NCBI GenBank assembly: GCA_964476705.1
Contig: CAYZBM010000089.1
Location: 1 to 7,094, forward strand
Origin: CAYZBM01 sp964476705
GTDB lineage: Bacteria > Pseudomonadota > Alphaproteobacteria > Rickettsiales > UBA6187
Direction of reading: 5' to 3'
Length of the DNA: 7,094 nucleotides
Made by a program: the position numbers and the translations under genes. The notes under the pieces were generated by a model. The model was not told the DNA's origin. It made no database searches and saw only the letters and a program-made list of their open reading frames with translations. Shown here one piece after another: positions 5,805-7,094 of the stretch (positions are counted from its first letter, which is position 1; the number at the start of each line of letters is the position of its first letter).

Positions 5805-6392
5805 ATGCTTAATTTTATACGACTTTTTTGTTTTCTATTTGCGACTATTCTTTCATTTTCAGCTTATGCGGCTCCTGAAAAATATATAATAGACCCTAAT
5901 CATGCGACTTTATGCTGGCATGCGAGTCACTTTGGATTTTCTTCTCCTTCCGGTAAATTCGCCAATTTAACAGGCACTTTAATTCTTGATGAGCAAGAAC
6001 CAAAAAAAAGTAAGATTGAAGTTCAGATAGATACAAAAGCTTTGCTTACTGGCAATTCTAAATTTGATGAACATTTAAAAAGCCCAGATTTTTTAAATGT
6101 AACTAAATTTCCTGTAGCTAAGTTCATAAGCAACGACATTACTATTTTAGAAAAAAAACAAGCGGTGGTATTTGGTGATTTAACTTTACTTGGTGTAACT
6201 AAGAAGGTAGCTCTGAATGTTAAATTAAATAAAATAGGAGTAAATCCTCTTAGCCAGCAAAAAACAGCAGGCTTTAGTGTTGAGGCGACTATAAAACGTT
6301 CTGATTTTGGAATTAAATATGGATTACCAGGAATTTCTGATCAAGTAAAAATTAATATAGAACTCGAGGCCAATCTTGCTAAAGAACAATAA
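5805..6392 (+). CDS. yceI: YceI-family periplasmic lipid/isoprenoid-binding protein
   Basis: A 195-residue secreted protein of the YceI family, a lipocalin-like beta-barrel that in characterised members (Thermus TT1927b, Helicobacter and E. coli YceI) binds long isoprenoids such as polyprenyl phosphate or quinones. Residues 1-22 form a signal peptide (basic Arg6, hydrophobic core, AYA/A cleavage site). The mature domain shows the family blocks YIIDPNHATLCWHASHFGF (27-45), SGKFANLTG (49-57), FDEHLKSPDFLNVTKFPVAKF (87-107, key part HLKSPDF), LTLLGVTKKV (126-135) and IKRSDFGIKYGLPG (163-176). An in-frame TTG at 5769 would add 12 residues; ATG 5805 is chosen because it gives a proper signal peptide and follows a G-rich stretch. 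The 3' end overlaps the cytochrome b561 gene by 17 bases, so the two are probably translationally coupled, as yceJ and yceI are paired in E. coli. Confidence 0.93.
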   Translation: MLNFIRLFCFLFATILSFSAYAAPEKYIIDPNHATLCWHASHFGFSSPSGKFANLTGTLILDEQEPKKSKIEVQIDTKALLTGNSKFDEHLKSPDFLNVTKFPVAKFISNDITILEKKQAVVFGDLTLLGVTKKVALNVKLNKIGVNPLSQQKTAGFSVEATIKRSDFGIKYGLPGISDQVKINIELEANLAKEQ

Positions 6393-6921
6393 TGAAATTT
6401 ATGGAGTAATTGCCAAATCTTTCCATTGGCTTATTGGATTATTTATAATCCTTATGCTGATTATGGGTTTTTACATGGGAACTTTGGATATGAGCCCTAA
6501 TACCCTTATATTATATAATTTACATAAGGCAACTGGGGTTGCAATTTTCTTTTTGGTCCTATTTAGGCTAATGTGGCGATTATCCAATATTACTCCAAAA
6601 CTTCCAGATATTATGCCAAATATCCAGAAAAAAATAGCCCATATAGGTCATTTTCTACTTTATGTTTTAATGGTGTTGATGCCGTTATCTGGTTATTTTT
6701 TGTCAGTAGCGGCTGGTTTTAAAGTTTCATTTTTTGGATTATTTACTTTACCTTCTTTAATTGAACCTAGTAAACCACTACGCAATATTTTTGGTGAACT
6801 CCATGAGGTATTTGCTATTAGTTTAATAGTAATTATTAGCTTGCATGTTATTGCAGCGTTGGTACATCATTTTTATTATAAAGATAATATTCTTAAACGA
6901 ATGCTACCGGGCAGAAATTGA
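6376..6921 (+). CDS. Cytochrome b561 family di-haem membrane protein (CybB/YceJ type)
   Basis: A 181-residue inner-membrane protein with four helices (about 15-34, 47-67, 90-112 and 144-166) that binds two b haems between its membrane histidines. Candidate ligands are H17 (SFHW), H50 (NLHKATG), H89 or H92 (AHIGH), H143 (ELHE) and H157 (SLHV). E. coli CybB of this family oxidises superoxide and passes electrons to ubiquinone; the YceJ branch is linked to YceI. No ATG fits the frame: the ATG at 6392 is in another frame and hits a stop after five codons. The start is TTG 6376, supported by GAGG (6366-6369) six bases upstream within yceI. This gives a usual N-terminus, with the first histidine near residue 17. 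The stop codon TGA (6919-6921) lies inside a TTGATTC block shared with the palindromic element, so the present C-terminus may have been set by that insertion. Confidence 0.9.
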   Translation: MLKNNNEIYGVIAKSFHWLIGLFIILMLIMGFYMGTLDMSPNTLILYNLHKATGVAIFFLVLFRLMWRLSNITPKLPDIMPNIQKKIAHIGHFLLYVLMVLMPLSGYFLSVAAGFKVSFFGLFTLPSLIEPSKPLRNIFGELHEVFAISLIVIISLHVIAALVHHFYYKDNILKRMLPGRN

Positions 6922-6968
6922 TTCTTTTGGTAATTTTAGCGTTGAAGTTGGTTGAGAGAAGCTGTTGT
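6918..6968 (+). repeat. Degenerate left arm of the palindromic element
   Basis: TTGATTCTTTTGGTAATTTT (6918-6937) matches the left arm of unit 1 from base 2909 with a single missing T. Similarity continues through GTTGAA and ends at AAGCTGT (6959-6965), found at the same place in unit 1. The right arm is absent; a different hairpin and U-tract follow. It is a truncated or decayed dispersed copy, about 4 kb from the tandem array and in the same orientation. Confidence 0.65.
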
Positions 6969-6988
6969 TTTATAAACAACAGTTTTTT
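6959..6988 (+). terminator. Rho-independent terminator of the yceI-cytochrome b561 operon
   Basis: CTGTTGTTT (6962-6970) pairs perfectly with AAACAACAG (6974-6982) around a TAT loop. Flanking A-T and G-T pairs extend the stem, and six T residues follow. It begins 37 bases after the cytochrome stop codon. The left side of the stem overlaps the AAGCTGT end of the degenerate palindromic element. Confidence 0.8.
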
Positions 6989-7012
6989 CTTAAGGATTAT
7001 AGACAAATCCTA

Positions 7013-7042
7013 AAAAATGAACACTGGTTCATTTTTATTTTT
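7013..7042 (+). terminator. Second terminator-like hairpin, next to the group II intron
   Basis: AAAAATGAAC (7013-7022) and GTTCATTTTT (7027-7036) form a perfect 10-base stem with a 4-base ACTG loop, followed by ATTTTT. It could terminate transcription in both directions because the stem is flanked by A on the left and T on the right. It ends 7 bases before the GTGCG of the putative group II intron, so it may also have served as that intron's landing site. Confidence 0.55.
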
Positions 7043-7043
7043 A

Positions 7044-7094
7044 GTGCGCTAGGCATGGATGTTAAGTAGGTGGTGAAAGTCCACTATGGGCCCT
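7044..7094 (+). mobile_element. 5' end of a group II intron (partial, runs off the window)
   Basis: From 7044 the sequence reads GTGCGCTAGGCATGGATG and continues with TTAAG (7062-7066) and GGTGGTGAAAGTCCACTATG (7069-7088). The GTGCG (GUGYG) 5' splice consensus followed by a GGTGGTGAAAGTCCAC stretch is what I recognise from the start of domain I of bacterial group II introns; GTGG (7071-7074) and CCAC (7080-7083) form the small hairpin typical there. Only 51 bases are visible, so the reverse transcriptase/maturase and domains V and VI cannot be checked. The upstream exon side is TTTTTA directly behind a hairpin. Confidence 0.72.

Overview
This is an AT-rich bacterial chromosome segment. Gene content (Bax inhibitor-1 family protein, prepilin peptidase with pilin-like proteins, TsaC/YrdC, a lone ParA-type ATPase, YceI and cytochrome b561), weak ribosome binding sites, compact palindromic repeats embedded in coding sequence, and the edge of a group II intron together suggest a Rickettsiales-like alphaproteobacterium. 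That assignment is inference; no rRNA or marker gene settles it.

Layout from left to right. Bases 1-275 hold no gene, only a good promoter for the first gene, a seven-helix Bax inhibitor-1 membrane protein (276-983, +). It converges on a prepilin peptidase (1086-1817, -); the gap between them holds an element that folds on paper into a perfect three-way junction (986-1071). The peptidase is divergent from two paralogous pilin-like genes (1917-2903 and 3308-4225, +). Between those two lies the most unusual part of the window: three head-to-tail copies of a long palindromic element (2903 to about 3312). They stay open in the frame of the second pilin gene and are joined to the first by an ATGA stop/start overlap. 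A convergent tsaC/yrdC gene follows (4390-4968, -), divergent from a ParA-family ATPase (5016-5729, +). Next is a two-gene operon with its own strong promoter: a secreted YceI-family lipid-binding protein (5805-6392) overlapping a cytochrome b561 (6376-6921). The operon ends in a degenerate partial copy of the same palindromic element, which supplies the cytochrome stop codon and leads into a Rho-independent terminator. A second hairpin follows, and the window then runs into what looks like the 5' end of a group II intron (7044 to the edge).

How the genes work together. The peptidase and the two pilin-like proteins form a plausible unit: both pilins carry a type IV prepilin leader with Ala instead of Gly at -1 and Glu at +5, and the neighbouring enzyme has the catalytic aspartates needed to cleave them. 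YceI and cytochrome b561 are a recurrent pair linked to quinone or isoprenoid handling and periplasmic redox. The remaining genes (Bax inhibitor, tsaC, parA) are single housekeeping-type genes with no evident link to their neighbours.

The most notable observations are the in-frame palindromic tandem array with a swapped apical hairpin in its third copy, the dispersed degenerate copy after the cytochrome gene, the three-way-junction element, and the group II intron boundary directly after a hairpin.
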